Source: Domibacillus indicus
GTDB lineage: Bacteria; Bacillota; Bacilli; Bacillales; Domibacillaceae
Direction: 5' to 3'
Assembly (NCBI RefSeq): GCF_023715895.1
Contig: NZ_JAMBOO010000016.1
Coordinates: 30,762-94,761, forward strand
Length of the DNA: 64,000 nucleotides
Below the pieces are notes generated by a model that was given only the letters and a program-made list of their open reading frames with translations, had not been told where the DNA came from and did not search any database. Shown here one piece after another: positions 1 to 8,306 of this stretch; the first letter of the stretch is position 1; every line of letters begins with the position of its first letter. The position numbers and the translations under genes are program-made.

Positions 1-747
1 CAGCGCTGTGATTAACGACAACGTAAGAAGAAAATTGAACCAGATTAGCTTAGGCCGTTTTAACTCCGAATCCACTACAGTAGCTGCTTCTTCCTGAAAC
101 TGCAGCGGAAGCTTAGACATATCTAAGTCCATGATTCCTAATCTAGTACATTCTTTTTTCCCCAATATATAAGCTGTAAAAAATACCCAAACCAAACCTG
201 CCGCCATGATTGGAATAAGAGGAAGAAAAACTTCGTTCGCATCTAAATTCAAGGCGCTTACAGCTCTTGCCGTTGGACCTCCCCACGGAAGCATATTCAT
301 AACGCCAAAAGCCATCATAGATACGCAGGTTAAAATAAGAGGGTTCATCCCAAGGTACGTATAAAGAGGCAGCATCGCTGAAACGGTTATAATATAAGTG
401 GTTGTCCCATCACCGTCAAAGGCAACAAGGGCAGAAAGAACCGCTGTTCCGATGACAATTTTTAAAGGATCTCCTTTAACGATAGCTAATATTTTTTTGA
501 TAAGCGGTTCAAACAAACCAGCATCTATCATAATGCCAAAATACATAACCGCAAACATGAGCATAATCCCTGTCGGTGCTACCCCGCTAAGCCCTTCCAG
601 TATCATGGGGCCCAGGTCTTTTCCGAAACCGCCAATGATCGCAAAAAACAGAGGCACCACAATTAAAGCAAGTAAAGCGGACATCTTTCGAGTAACGATT
701 AAAGCAATAAACACCAGCATCATGACAAAACCCAATAACGAAACCAT
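1..747 (-). CDS. CitMHS-family citrate/carboxylate transporter (3' end outside window)
   Basis: Read on the minus strand from ATG at 747 for 249 codons with no stop, so the C-terminal part lies beyond the window. The start is backed by a GGGAGG site just upstream. The protein is strongly hydrophobic with several membrane helices and carries the DGDGTTTYI and PWGGPTAR segments typical of CitMHS carriers, which take up citrate complexed with a divalent metal ion together with protons (CitM/CitH of Bacillus). It is divergent in function but co-located with a tripartite tricarboxylate transporter and carboxylate enzymes, consistent with growth on di/tricarboxylates. A cre-like CcpA site sits between the start and its likely promoter, suggesting catabolite repression. 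Family call is firm; the exact substrate and metal are not visible. Confidence 0.85.
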   Translation of the reverse strand, partial: MVSLLGFVMMLVFIALIVTRKMSALLALIVVPLFFAIIGGFGKDLGPMILEGLSGVAPTGIMLMFAVMYFGIMIDAGLFEPLIKKILAIVKGDPLKIVIGTAVLSALVAFDGDGTTTYIITVSAMLPLYTYLGMNPLILTCVSMMAFGVMNMLPWGGPTARAVSALNLDANEVFLPLIPIMAAGLVWVFFTAYILGKKECTRLGIMDLDMSKLPLQFQEEAATVVDSELKRPKLIWFNFLLTLSLITAL

Positions 748-767
748 ACAATCCCTCCCGTTCCATT

Positions 768-781
768 TGTATACGCTTACA
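768..781. promoter_or_regulatory. cre-like CcpA operator upstream of the citrate transporter
   Basis: TGTATACGCTTACA matches the cre consensus TGWAANCGNTNWCA at all but one position (T for A at position 5). It lies 20 bases upstream of the CitMHS start codon, where CcpA binding would block transcription. Confidence 0.55.
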
Positions 782-1239
782 ATAAAATGCAATTTATCCT
801 GCTCCGCAACAATCCGCTCTTGACCATTCATTCATTGTTTGCAAGTCTTTTATTCTGTTAAATGGCTGCTTCATCAAAACCTGAAACTGGACAATTCCAG
901 CTCTATGTACCATTTTCACCCTTCTTTTATGACGTGTTTACTTGTTTTTGTCCCCCTTCTTCTCTTTTATTTTTGCATCAAGCAGGCTCATTTCTATCAT
1001 ACTGAATGGCGCTTCTCTGTAAAAATAGCGATTTTTCATAGTTAAGCATCACCAATTTCCATTGATCACATTTTGTTCCGGCGTTTGAACACATTCTACC
1101 CGCCCTATTATTTAATCGCTTTATGCCAGTCTGTAAAACGATGTTTTACAAAGACAGTCAATTTCTTGCTTTTAAGGTGAAACGGCTAATCATAAAAATA
1201 TTTACATACATGCAGCAGGCTATTCTGTGGTTAAAAAGC
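782..1239. other. Intergenic region between the citrate transporter and the rraA/tct operon
   Basis: No credible gene. It should hold the minus-strand promoter of the citrate transporter. The one notable element is a 19-bp perfect inverted repeat TGTAAAACGATGTTTTACA at 1132-1150, shaped like a repressor operator. Confidence 0.5.
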
Positions 1240-1266
1240 AAAAACAGGCCAAAGTTGGCCTGTTTT
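1240..1266 (-). terminator. Rho-independent terminator of the tct-rraA operon
   Basis: On the minus strand, arms AAAACAGGCCAA and TTGGCCTGTTTTT enclose a short loop directly after the stop codon of the RraA-like gene; the trailing arm provides the T run. Confidence 0.8.
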
Positions 1267-1267
1267 C

Positions 1268-1903
1268 TTATGATAAGAAGCGATCTAAATACGCAATAAT
1301 TTCTTCTCTATTGCCTGATACTTTTTGAGCTCGTTTAATATCTTTGTCCGCTTTCTCTATCGACTGTTTTAACACTTCTTCTTCTGCTTCCTGCGGGACA
1401 ACGGTGACGCCATCCGCATCCCCCACGATAATATCGCCGGGATGAATCGTTACACCTCCGCAGGAAATCGGTACATTGATTTCTCCCTGCCCTGCTTTTC
1501 CGCTCGCGGCAATGGTCGTCCCTTTGCAGAAAACAGGGTAATTTAATTCTTTGATGCCAACTACATCTCGAATTACGCCATCTACGATGATGCCTTTAAT
1601 GCCAAGCGTCTGCGCCATTCCGACAATAAAGTCGCCTGCTATCGCCCGATATGTGTCTCCTTTTGCGTCAATGACCAAAACATCACCTGGTTTTGCTTCT
1701 CTGATCGCTTTCAGCACGACTAAATTATCCCCAACCGGCATTTTCACTGTAAAAGCCCGCCCGGCAACACGGTATTCTTCTTTGAGCGGCTGAATCGCTG
1801 ATGACAAATTGTTCATCCCCTGCAGCGCATCTGAAATACAAGTGGTTGGAATGCCCTCAAATTGTTCTACAATATTCATTTTAACTTGGTTTTCAACAGT
1901 CAT
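1268..1903 (-). CDS. RraA-like / 4-hydroxy-4-methyl-2-oxoglutarate aldolase family protein
   Basis: 211 aa protein of the RraA-like fold. The family includes class II pyruvate aldolases acting on 4-hydroxy-4-methyl-2-oxoglutarate or 4-carboxy-4-hydroxy-2-oxoadipate, many with oxaloacetate decarboxylase side activity, as well as RNase E regulators. The aldolase-type signature is visible: Gly95 in DFIVGMAQ followed by DGVIRD with Arg112-Asp113, which in characterised aldolases bind substrate and the divalent metal. RNase E regulation is unlikely in a Bacillaceae host. A good AAAGGAG site precedes the ATG. It is the last gene of the tctC-tctB-tctA operon, 17 bases after tctA, followed by a terminator, so its substrate is probably derived from the carboxylate imported by that transporter. 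Confidence 0.8.
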   Translation of the reverse strand: MTVENQVKMNIVEQFEGIPTTCISDALQGMNNLSSAIQPLKEEYRVAGRAFTVKMPVGDNLVVLKAIREAKPGDVLVIDAKGDTYRAIAGDFIVGMAQTLGIKGIIVDGVIRDVVGIKELNYPVFCKGTTIAASGKAGQGEINVPISCGGVTIHPGDIIVGDADGVTVVPQEAEEEVLKQSIEKADKDIKRAQKVSGNREEIIAYLDRFLS

Positions 1904-1920
1904 TTTTCTCTCTCCTTTAA

Positions 1921-3447
1921 TTATCCTTCTTCATTTAAAATTAGTTTTTTCCCTCTCAGTTTTAAAAACAGCGGCGTTAAAATCCACAAAATCCCGACAA
2001 TAATAAAAGCCAGGGAAAGTGGTTTTTGGAAGAAAATCATTACATCGCCATTAGACAGCGTCAGCGCTCTCCGTAAATTATTTTCAATCATCGGCCCTAA
2101 TACCAAGCCCAGTACAAGAGGGGCAATCGGAAAATCATTTTTTGAAAGAAAATAGCCGGCTACTCCGCAGGCAATCAGCAGGCCTAAATCAAAAACAGAA
2201 AACTGGACCGCATAAACGCCAAAGAAAGAAAAGCCAATGATTAACGGAATCAAGTATTTGGCAGGTGTTTCGACTACTTTGGCAAACACTTTAACCATAG
2301 GCAGATTTAAGATCAATAAAATCGCATTTCCAACAAACATGCTGGCAATCAATCCCCAGGCAACATCTGGGTGTTCTTCAAAAAGAAGCGGGCCAGGCGT
2401 AATATTAAACATAATAAATGCACTCATTAAAATCGCTGTGGAACCGGATCCTGGAATACCGAGCGTGAGCAGGGGAACAATGGCCCCTCCGGCCGCTGCA
2501 TTGTTTGCAGATTCCGGGGCCGCTACTCCCTCAATAGCGCCCGTCCCGAACTTCTTAGGATTTTTGCTTAATTTCTTTTCCATAATGTAGGAAAAGAATG
2601 AAGCAAGAGTGGCCCCTGCACCAGGAAGAACGCCGATGAAAAAGCCTAAAACCGATCCACGGGCAATCGGAAGGGAGCTGTCTTTTAAATCCTGTTTAGT
2701 CGGGATGATCCGCGTAATCTTAGCAATGTCACCGTCATTGCTTTCTCGCTCTAAAATGGCTTTAAACACTTCCCCTACCGCAAAAAGACCAACTGCGATC
2801 GTTAAGAATTCTAGTCCTGAATACAAAACCGGCATGTCATATGTAAAACGGGTAACACCCGATACAGAGTCAATGCCAATTGTTGCTAGAAGAAGTCCGA
2901 AGACGGTCATCATCAGGGCTTTCGTAATAGATTTGCCGCCAAGCCCGCTTACAGCCAGGAGGCCAAGCAGCATAAGAGACGTATATTCAGCCGGGCCAAA
3001 CTTTAACGCAATACTGGCCAGCGGGTTAGCTAACAAAATAAGACCGATTAAAGCGATTAATCCAGCGGCAAAAGAGCCGATTGCGCAAATAGCCAGTGCA
3101 ATTCCGGCCCGGCCGTTTTTAGCCATTTGGTGCCCATCAAGGGTAGTAACAACAGAGGATGATTCACCTGGTGTGTTCAAAAGAATCGATGTAGTAGAGC
3201 CGCCATACATGGCTCCGTAGTACACGCCAGCCAGCAAAATAATAGAGCTTGTTGCTGCTGCTTCAGCAGGAAGCCCGCTTGTAATAGACGCGGTAATAGG
3301 CATTAAAAGAGCGATCCCGCTCATGGGGCCAATCCCAGGAAGAACGCCAACAGCCGTTCCTATCAATACTCCGAAAAAAGCGAATAAAAGATTGTGCCAC
3401 TGCAGGGCTGTTGCAAAACCCTGCATTAAATAATCCAGCGTGCCCAT
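1921..3447 (-). CDS. tctA: Tripartite tricarboxylate transporter, large permease subunit TctA
   Basis: 508 aa, the usual size for TctA, with about a dozen hydrophobic helices. Characteristic blocks include GVLPGIGPMSG near the N-terminus, YGGSTTSILLNTPGE, and a second copy-like block GVLPGAGATLASF and GIPGSGSTAIL, reflecting the internal repeat of the family. It forms the main membrane channel of a secondary, binding-protein-dependent importer of citrate, tricarballylate, tartrate or related acids, driven by an ion gradient. It follows tctB by 10 bases and precedes the RraA-like gene, all on the minus strand. Confidence 0.95.
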   Translation of the reverse strand: MGTLDYLMQGFATALQWHNLLFAFFGVLIGTAVGVLPGIGPMSGIALLMPITASITSGLPAEAAATSSIILLAGVYYGAMYGGSTTSILLNTPGESSSVVTTLDGHQMAKNGRAGIALAICAIGSFAAGLIALIGLILLANPLASIALKFGPAEYTSLMLLGLLAVSGLGGKSITKALMMTVFGLLLATIGIDSVSGVTRFTYDMPVLYSGLEFLTIAVGLFAVGEVFKAILERESNDGDIAKITRIIPTKQDLKDSSLPIARGSVLGFFIGVLPGAGATLASFFSYIMEKKLSKNPKKFGTGAIEGVAAPESANNAAAGGAIVPLLTLGIPGSGSTAILMSAFIMFNITPGPLLFEEHPDVAWGLIASMFVGNAILLILNLPMVKVFAKVVETPAKYLIPLIIGFSFFGVYAVQFSVFDLGLLIACGVAGYFLSKNDFPIAPLVLGLVLGPMIENNLRRALTLSNGDVMIFFQKPLSLAFIIVGILWILTPLFLKLRGKKLILNEEG

Positions 3448-3457
3448 CTAACCCCTC

Positions 3458-3919
3458 CTAACTGAAACTCATCCATGATGGAAATGGTGGCAGTGAACCT
3501 TGCAAAAGAACGACAAATAAGTAGTAAACCCCTATGGAGAAACATCCAGCAATTAAAACAGATGCCCATACCTTTCCTTTCTGCATCGTCTGGAAACCAA
3601 TCAACAAAAACAGGAAGGTAGTAATGACATATCCGAGTGTTTCCAAAAGTGCCGCATATAAAATGGCCGCAGTCAGGATAATGCCAAACCGCTTATAATC
3701 CAGTTTCGTACCGCTATTTTTCACTTCTGTGTAGCGAAACGTTTCATAAACAAGACGGATGCTCAGCAAGATTAAGGCAATGCCTAAAGACATCGGAAAA
3801 ATGTTCGGTCCAATTTCACTGCCATAGGCACTTTGAGAAAGTTTCAAGCTTTCCACTACAAACATGGCGCCGATCGCAAGAAATAGGATGCCTGCATAGC
3901 GGTCAAATGTTTTGCTCAT
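3458..3919 (-). CDS. tctB: Tripartite tricarboxylate transporter, small permease subunit TctB
   Basis: 153 aa membrane protein with four predicted helices, matching TctB in length and in the FDRYAGILFLAIGAMF opening. TctB is the poorly conserved small membrane subunit that pairs with TctA. Start ATG at 3919 has a GGAGG-type site (AAGGAGGAAAAC). It lies between tctC and tctA; a hairpin separates it from tctC and probably lowers membrane-subunit expression relative to the binding protein. Confidence 0.9.
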   Translation of the reverse strand: MSKTFDRYAGILFLAIGAMFVVESLKLSQSAYGSEIGPNIFPMSLGIALILLSIRLVYETFRYTEVKNSGTKLDYKRFGIILTAAILYAALLETLGYVITTFLFLLIGFQTMQKGKVWASVLIAGCFSIGVYYLFVVLLQGSLPPFPSWMSFS

Positions 3920-3942
3920 TGTTTTCCTCCTTCCTGTCTCTG

Positions 3943-3986
3943 AAAAAGCAGCAGCCCATCAAGAAATATCATGCCGCTGCTTTTCT
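3943..3986 (-). terminator. Intercistronic hairpin between tctC and tctB
   Basis: Minus-strand arms AAAAGCAGCGGC and GCTGCTGCTTTTT flank an 18-20 base loop immediately after tctC. Partial terminators like this commonly boost binding-protein expression over the membrane subunits. Confidence 0.6.
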
Positions 3987-4001
3987 CCTATTTGAGGATC
4001 A

Positions 4002-5030
4002 TTATTTTGCCATGCCGAGATCTTCGTAAATCTCTTTATACATCGCTTCCTCTTCTTCCATCAGCTTGATAAAGTCCTCCGATGCCATATAGCCATCCTG
4101 CCAGCCCTGTTTTTCCAGTTCGTTCTTCCAGGCTTCTGTATCTACTAGCTGGGCTACTTTTTCTTCCCAGTAAGCTTTCGCTTCTTCTGACATATCAGCC
4201 GGTCCGTAAATACCGCGCCAGTTGGTTAATTCGGCGTCTATGCCCTGCTCTTTGTACGTTGGAATCTCTGCAAATTCTCCTTCCAGGCGTTCAGGAGCAG
4301 AAATGCCTAAAATCTTCACTTTATCGGCTTTTACATACTCATATACGGAAGAGACATCAGAAGAAATAACGTCAGCGTTTCCGCCAAGCAGAGAAGTAAG
4401 CGCCTCTCCACCGCCATCAAAAGAAATATACTTAAGCCCTTTGACATCTACGCCGGCTTTCATGGCCGGATAAATGGCATTTAAGTGATCAAAAGAGCCT
4501 GGACCAGAACCGCCCGCAAATGAAATAGACGCTGGATCTTTTTTTAAGTCAGCAAATAAAGCTTCCAATGTGTCATATTTAGAATCTGCCGGGACCGCCA
4601 GTACGTCATATTCTGTCACCAGCCGGGCAATTGGCGTAATATCCCGAAAAGAAACCGGGCTGTTTCCTTCTTTCTTAATGTGATTCAAAATAAATGGTGT
4701 AGATGCAATCAGCAGCCGGTAGTCGTTCCCTTTGTCTTTGTTCGCAAAATCAACTGTGCCGACAACTTGTCCGCCGCCTGGATTATTTTCAACGGTAATG
4801 GTACTGTCTACAATTCCTTCAGAAGAAAAAAGATTGCTTAGCGCCCTTCCTGTTGTATCGAGCCCGCCTCCTGCACCAGATGGAACAGAAAAGGTTATCG
4901 CTTTTTCCGGATAGCTGCTGCCTGATCCGCCTTGTCCACCTGCAGCTTTTTCTCCTCCACTATTACTACAGGCGGCCGTTCCCAGCGTTAAAGCAGCAGC
5001 TAGAATAGGTACCATCAACTTTTTCATCAA
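4002..5030 (-). CDS. tctC: Tripartite tricarboxylate transporter substrate-binding lipoprotein TctC
   Basis: 342 aa. The N-terminus is a lipoprotein signal with lipobox ending at Cys21 (LGTAAC), followed by a Gly/Ser-rich tether. The body matches the Bug/TctC periplasmic-binding fold: YPEKAITFSVPSGAGGGLD near the start, DITPIARLVTEYDVLAV, GGSGPGSFDH. It captures the carboxylate outside the membrane and delivers it to TctAB. It is the first gene of the operon; the ATG at 5030 has a GGGGGGAT site. Bug-family proteins are highly duplicated and bind many acids, so the ligand is not predictable, but citrate/tricarballylate/tartrate-like acids fit the neighbours. Confidence 0.93.
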   Translation of the reverse strand: MMKKLMVPILAAALTLGTAACSNSGGEKAAGGQGGSGSSYPEKAITFSVPSGAGGGLDTTGRALSNLFSSEGIVDSTITVENNPGGGQVVGTVDFANKDKGNDYRLLIASTPFILNHIKKEGNSPVSFRDITPIARLVTEYDVLAVPADSKYDTLEALFADLKKDPASISFAGGSGPGSFDHLNAIYPAMKAGVDVKGLKYISFDGGGEALTSLLGGNADVISSDVSSVYEYVKADKVKILGISAPERLEGEFAEIPTYKEQGIDAELTNWRGIYGPADMSEEAKAYWEEKVAQLVDTEAWKNELEKQGWQDGYMASEDFIKLMEEEEAMYKEIYEDLGMAK

Positions 5031-5246
5031 AATCCCCCCTATTATTTATCTGATTAATCAGTAAATTTTGGTTCTTTTGTTTTAATTCGAAAAGCGACGG
5101 ACTTGATTTGAAATACTCATTCCTCCCTCGGTACACTTCTTTCTCTCTTAAGTTTTGAAGAGAGCCAAGCCAAGCTCACCTGACTATTTTTTCAATCAAC
5201 CTCTATTGAGGATTGAAGTGTAGAACAAACCTCCCTTCACCTGCCG

Positions 5247-5260
5247 AGATAACGCTTTCA
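5247..5260 (-). promoter_or_regulatory. cre-like CcpA operator on the tctC side
   Basis: The minus strand reads TGAAAGCGTTATCT, one mismatch (final base) from TGWAANCGNTNWCA. It lies about 220 bases upstream of tctC. Confidence 0.45.
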
Positions 5261-5463
5261 TTTTTTTGTAAATGAAGATTTGTTTTCTCTGATTAAAGTG
5301 TACTCGATTCATAAATCCTTTGAAAAATAGTGATAATTCATGATTACGTATTCTAATTTTGAATAAAATCACTTTCCTTTTGGACTCTACTTTTGTAATT
5401 TCAGGCTTTTACATAGAAAAATGTAATAGTTAAGTGATAAAAAATTCTATTTTATTAATTGTT

Positions 5464-5477
5464 TGAAATCGTTTACA
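5464..5477 (+). promoter_or_regulatory. cre (CcpA operator) upstream of the dehydrogenase gene
   Basis: TGAAATCGTTTACA is a full match to the cre consensus TGWAANCGNTNWCA, 72 bases upstream of the dehydrogenase ATG, a position typical of repressing cre sites. Confidence 0.7.
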
Positions 5478-5548
5478 GTGAAAACAGCACAATCAATATG
5501 TTTTTACTGAACTGGGACACTTTTTAATTCAGAAAGGAAGTCGAAACA

Positions 5549-6628
5549 ATGACTGTTTATCGTATCGGAGTATTAGCTGGAGACGGCATTGGACCTGAAA
5601 TTGTGGACGCTGCAGTGAATGTTTTCAAAACGGCGGCCCAAAAAGCAGGTGTAGATATTGAGTGGGTTGACCTTCCCATGGGATGGAAAGGCATTAAACA
5701 TCATAATGACCCTCTTCCAGAAATTACAACGAAAACATTAGAAACCACTCATGGCTGGCTTCTTGGACCACATGATTCAGCTGCTTATCCTCCAGAACAT
5801 AAAATCAAGCTGAACCCGAGCGGTGCCCTTCGCCACAACCTTGATTTGTATGCCAACATTCGTCCAGCTAAAACAATGCCTGGAATTAAAAGTGTTGTAG
5901 AAGAAGCAGATCTAGTAATCTACCGTGAAAATACAGAGGGTTTTTATGCGGACCGCAATATGTACAGTGGGCATGGTGAATGGCAGATCACGGAAGACGT
6001 GGTGGTGACTTCAGGCGTCTTTACGCGAAAAGCAGCGGAACGTATTGCCCATAGCGCTTTTAAAATGGCGATGCAGCGCCGCAAAAAAGTAACGATTGTT
6101 CATAAAGCTAATGTACTACGTTTGAGTACCGGCTTGTTTTTAAAGGTTTGCCGGGATGTAGCGGAGCAGTACCCTGAAGTGACAATAGACGATTACCATA
6201 TTGACGCAATGGCGGCCCACTTAGTACGTCGTGCCAAAGATTTTGATGTCATTGTTACGGAAAATATGTATGGAGATATTCTTTCTGACCTTGCTGGTGA
6301 ACTTGTAGGCAGCCTGGGACTGGCTCCTTCTATCAACTCAAATGACAATGTTGCAATGGCACAGGCAGCACATGGTTCCGCACCTGATATTGCCGGCTTA
6401 AACATCGGCAATCCGATTGGTATGATGCTTTCTACTGTTATGCTGATGGACTGGCTGTCAGAGCGGCACAATGATCCAAAGCTAAAGGAAATGGGTCAGC
6501 TCGTTGAACAAGGATTGTACCAGTCACTTGAGGATGGTGTTAAAACAAGAGACCTTGGCGGCAGCGCTACAACCTCGGGATTTGCAGAAGCCGTAGCCGA
6601 CCGAATCAAACAAGCCCTTGTAAATTAA
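5549..6628 (+). CDS. Isocitrate/isopropylmalate dehydrogenase family protein (tartrate or D-malate dehydrogenase-like)
   Basis: 359 aa NAD(P)-dependent beta-decarboxylating dehydrogenase. Visible family marks: GVLAGDGIGPEIV at the N-terminus, YRENTEGFYADRN for substrate binding, the metal-binding ENMYGDILSDLAGEL block, and AAHGSAPDIAGLNIGNP near the cofactor site. Members oxidise and decarboxylate 2-hydroxy acids (isopropylmalate, D-malate, tartrate, homoisocitrate). No leu genes are nearby; instead it is divergent from the tct operon, so a catabolic hydroxyacid substrate is more likely than leucine synthesis. Start is supported by AGAAAGGAAG upstream. A cre site precedes it and a strong terminator follows. 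Confidence 0.85.
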   Translation: MTVYRIGVLAGDGIGPEIVDAAVNVFKTAAQKAGVDIEWVDLPMGWKGIKHHNDPLPEITTKTLETTHGWLLGPHDSAAYPPEHKIKLNPSGALRHNLDLYANIRPAKTMPGIKSVVEEADLVIYRENTEGFYADRNMYSGHGEWQITEDVVVTSGVFTRKAAERIAHSAFKMAMQRRKKVTIVHKANVLRLSTGLFLKVCRDVAEQYPEVTIDDYHIDAMAAHLVRRAKDFDVIVTENMYGDILSDLAGELVGSLGLAPSINSNDNVAMAQAAHGSAPDIAGLNIGNPIGMMLSTVMLMDWLSERHNDPKLKEMGQLVEQGLYQSLEDGVKTRDLGGSATTSGFAEAVADRIKQALVN

Positions 6629-6633
6629 GCAGG

Positions 6634-6682
6634 AATACCGGATTTTACAAAGATGTTCCTTTGTAAAATCCGGTATTTTTTA
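6634..6682 (+). terminator. Rho-independent terminator after the dehydrogenase gene
   Basis: Nineteen-base arms AATACCGGATTTTACAAAG and CTTTGTAAAATCCGGTATT around a six-base loop, then a T run. Confidence 0.92.
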
Positions 6683-6760
6683 CTTTTGTAAAGGTGATTT
6701 CAATGTGAGTATTTCTTTTCTTCGTGCATCCTCTATATTTAGAAACTAATAGCTATCCTG

Positions 6761-7744
6761 TTACTCGTATTCCTTCTCAAATTCAACAGTGCTTCTCACG
6801 GTATCAATAGGCCGTACTAATTTTTCAATTTGTTCACGTTTCGGCTCCAAGAACGGCGGTAATGAAAGCTTTTCGCCGACTGTTTCGTAAGGCTCATCGC
6901 CCATAAATCCAGGTCCATCCGTCGCAAATTCAAATAGAATCTGCGGTGCAACACGGGAATAAAGAGATTCGAAGAAGTAACGGTCTACGTAACCGGATGT
7001 CTGGTAGCCAAAGCTTTCAAGGCGGTCCGTCCATTCATCCAGCACGGCCCGGTCTTCTACACGGAAGGCTGCATGGTGAACAGTACCGTACCCTTGGCGC
7101 GCCTGCGGCAGCACCGTATTATGTTCTACTATAACCTGAGCCCCGTTTCCGCCTTCGCCTACCTCAAATAAATGCAGGGAACCTTCCGCTGCTATTTCTT
7201 TAAATAACAGCACCTGCTCCATCATTTGTTTGAAATACTTAAAGTCAGCAATGCGGACAAACAGAGGGCCTAAGCCTGTAATCGCAAATTCTAATGGGAT
7301 CGGCCCTTTCTGCCAAGGTGTACCAGAAGCCACTCCTTTATTATGTTCATCTGAAACAAGCTGATAGTGCTGATCATCGAAATCAATAAACGAAAGTGTC
7401 TGTTTGCCAAACTGTTCTTTAATACCTGTATGTTTCACGTTTAAGCGGTCAAATCGTTTCACCCAATAATCAAGCGCCGCATCGGTCGGTACCCGGAAAG
7501 ACGTTTTTGAGATTTCATTTGTCCCATGCACGCCTTTTGGGATACCAGGGAAATCAAAGAACGTCATGTCGGTTCCGGGGCTGCCCTTATCATCAGCAAA
7601 GAACAAATGATACGTTTGAATATCATCCTGGTTTACTGTTTTCTTGACTAATCGCATACCTAATACATATGTGAAAAACTCATAATTTTTTTCTGCACTG
7701 CTTGTAATAGCTGTGACATGATGAATGCCTTTTAAATGATTCAT
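6761..7744 (-). CDS. Ring-cleaving VOC-family dioxygenase (MhqA/MhqO/MhqE type)
   Basis: 327 aa with two tandem glyoxalase/VOC modules. The first opens with GIHHVTAI and the second contains HHAAFRV and ILFEFATDGPG, giving the His/His/Glu metal ligands of extradiol-type dioxygenases. Relatives in B. subtilis (MhqA, MhqO, MhqE) are induced by catechol and hydroquinones and are thought to open thiol-quinone or quinol rings. It is one of three paralogues in this island but the most divergent of the three here. It has its own promoter region with an MhqR-type palindrome between it and the mhqR gene, so it is probably transcribed separately from the larger operon upstream. Confidence 0.88.
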   Translation of the reverse strand: MNHLKGIHHVTAITSSAEKNYEFFTYVLGMRLVKKTVNQDDIQTYHLFFADDKGSPGTDMTFFDFPGIPKGVHGTNEISKTSFRVPTDAALDYWVKRFDRLNVKHTGIKEQFGKQTLSFIDFDDQHYQLVSDEHNKGVASGTPWQKGPIPLEFAITGLGPLFVRIADFKYFKQMMEQVLLFKEIAAEGSLHLFEVGEGGNGAQVIVEHNTVLPQARQGYGTVHHAAFRVEDRAVLDEWTDRLESFGYQTSGYVDRYFFESLYSRVAPQILFEFATDGPGFMGDEPYETVGEKLSLPPFLEPKREQIEKLVRPIDTVRSTVEFEKEYE

Positions 7745-7775
7745 TTCTTTTTCCTCCTAGCCAATTAGGTTCAAT

Positions 7776-7793
7776 TATCTTCAATTCGAGATA
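7776..7793. promoter_or_regulatory. MhqR operator in front of the dioxygenase gene
   Basis: TATCTTCAATTCGAGATA differs at two central positions from the perfect palindrome found at 12171-12188. It lies 32 bases upstream of the dioxygenase start codon and downstream of mhqR. Confidence 0.75.
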
Positions 7794-7827
7794 TAAACGT
7801 TAAAAAGATCTTTTCTTTTTTATTTCA

Positions 7828-8268
7828 TTAAAGTGATTGTGCTCGGTAGCCAATTCGTTTAATCAGTTGGATAGCAGTATGGAGTTCATCAGGCTTCAAG
7901 CCTTCAAATACTTTCCCCATTGTGCGTTCATGTTTAGGGAATATTTCCTCCATTAGCTCCCTGCCCTTTTGTGTAATGGCTGCATACGTGACACGGCGGT
8001 CTTTCGGACAGCCTTTTCGAACGGCATACCCTTTTTGTTCGAGTTTATCGACCACATATGTGATACTACCGCTTGAAATTAATATTTTTTTGCCAATCAC
8101 TTGAATCGGCTGATCGCCTTTATGGTACAGCAATTCCAAAACTGCAAACTCTGTTGGGTTTAACCCATAGAGCGCTACATCTTTTCGAACGACGTCTTGA
8201 ATCGCCTGAGAAGCCCGCAAAATCACTGTAACGGCTTTTAGTTCATTATAAGTCTGTTCCATTATCAT
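7828..8268 (-). CDS. mhqR: MarR-family repressor, MhqR-like
   Basis: About 146 aa, the normal MarR length, with the winged helix: LLYHKGDQPIQVIGKKILISSGSITYVVDKLEQKGY (recognition region) and the wing KGCPKDRRVTYAAIT. MhqR of B. subtilis represses catechol/quinone resistance genes and is released by quinones or diamide. The call rests on the fold, on the surrounding dioxygenase, hydrolase and nitroreductase genes, and on three MhqR-type palindromes nearby. It follows the mhqD-like gene by about 35 bases, so it may be co-transcribed and autoregulated. Several start codons cluster at 8271 (GTG), 8268 and 8262 (ATG); the AGAAG site suits either ATG. Confidence 0.85.
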   Translation of the reverse strand: MIMEQTYNELKAVTVILRASQAIQDVVRKDVALYGLNPTEFAVLELLYHKGDQPIQVIGKKILISSGSITYVVDKLEQKGYAVRKGCPKDRRVTYAAITQKGRELMEEIFPKHERTMGKVFEGLKPDELHTAIQLIKRIGYRAQSL

Positions 8269-8306
8269 CACTTCTTCCCTTTATTTCGAAATGATAACCG
8301 ATCTAT

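Larger units (their letters stand above)
5031..5548. other. Divergent promoter region between tctC and the dehydrogenase gene
   Basis: 518 bases, AT-rich, no gene seen. It must hold promoters for both the leftward tct operon and the rightward dehydrogenase. Two cre-like sites (5247-5260 and 5464-5477) and a TTTACAT/ATGTAA inverted repeat near 5408-5425 are visible. No dedicated regulator gene is adjacent. Confidence 0.6.

Noticed and set aside
839..1045. 68-codon plus-strand ORF between the citrate transporter and rraA
   Set aside because: Low-complexity hydrophobic text with no SD, in an intergenic region; no family resemblance.
5549..6628. leuB (3-isopropylmalate dehydrogenase) for leucine synthesis
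   Set aside because: No leuA/C/D nearby and the YRENTEGFYADRN block plus tct context argue for a catabolic relative.
8272..8306. Possible fourth MhqR half-site (TTATTTCGAAATGATAA)
   Set aside because: Only partly palindromic and poorly aligned to the other three sites.
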